Source of the DNA: Prevotella sp. UBA3208
GTDB lineage: Bacteria; Bacteroidota; Bacteroidia; Bacteroidales; Bacteroidaceae
Reading direction: 5' to 3'
Assembly (NCBI GenBank): GCA_002363695.1
Contig: DEWO01000064.1
Location: 1-5,888, forward strand
DNA: 5,888 nucleotides
The notes beneath the pieces were generated by a model that saw only the letters and a program-made list of their open reading frames with translations, was not told the DNA's origin and made no database searches. The stretch's first letter is position 1; every line of letters starts with the position of its first letter. A program made the position numbers and the translations under genes. Shown here in pieces: positions 5,756-5,888 of this stretch.

Positions 5756-5888
5756 ATGGCACAAGAAGACGTTTTTAAGAAAATCGTGAGCCACTGCAAG
5801 GAGTATGGTTTCGTGTTCCCCAGCAGTGAGATTTACGATGGTTTAGCCGCTGTCTACGACTATGGTCAGAACGGCGTGGAGTTGAAGA
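5756..5888 (+). CDS. glyS: Glycyl-tRNA synthetase, N-terminal fragment
   Basis: The first 44 residues (from [18 protein letters not shown] to [11 protein letters not shown]) match the N-terminus of the single-chain, eukaryote-like dimeric glycyl-tRNA synthetase found in Bacteroidetes. It charges tRNA-Gly with glycine in the cytoplasm. [19 protein letters not shown] is the conserved start of the class II catalytic domain, where the E. coli-type alpha/beta enzyme would differ. The ATG follows a T-rich stretch and lies about 25 nt after the predicted start site. The gene runs off the window; it is divergent from parC. Confidence 0.93.
   Translation, partial: MAQEDVFKKIVSHCKEYGFVFPSSEIYDGLAAVYDYGQNGVELK

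Overview
The window looks like chromosomal DNA of a Bacteroidetes, most likely a Prevotella-type Bacteroidales. The reasons are the ParC and glycyl-tRNA synthetase sequences, a DUF3316-like secreted protein, a lipoprotein signal ending in LSSC, a DUF3987-like gene end, and three TAnnTTTG promoter elements of the Bacteroidetes primary sigma factor. Family names come from recalled motifs; no search was run.

Layout: 1-591 (+) is the 3' end of a DUF3987-like primase/helicase-type gene that begins outside the window. 592-768 is intergenic and holds a long hairpin, an 8-bp tandem repeat and a strong stem-loop. 769-964 (-) carries tRNA-Leu(UAG) followed by tRNA-Val(GAC), with a promoter at 1047-1078. 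1079-5638 (-) is a tightly overlapping cluster transcribed right to left: topoisomerase IV subunit A (parC), a secreted DUF3316-like barrel protein and a surface-type S41 lipoprotein protease. The junctions overlap by 11 and 4 nt. 5639-5755 is a compact divergent promoter region, and glyS starts at 5756 (+) and leaves the window.

The housekeeping theme is chromosome segregation (parC) beside translation (glyS, two tRNAs). The parC cluster also carries two envelope proteins, so a topoisomerase subunit appears to be co-expressed with cell-surface functions. No clear terminator separates the S41 gene from the tRNA promoter, so the stem-loop at 722-756 may end both transcripts.

The most notable observations are: a perfect beta-clamp-binding pentapeptide (QLSLF) at the extreme C-terminus of ParC on an acidic tail; near-identical, mutually overlapping divergent parC/glyS promoters separated by a 7-bp tandem repeat; and a perfect 16-bp palindrome at the expected glyS transcription start. 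I found no CRISPR array, transposase, defence system or wholly new multi-gene system.
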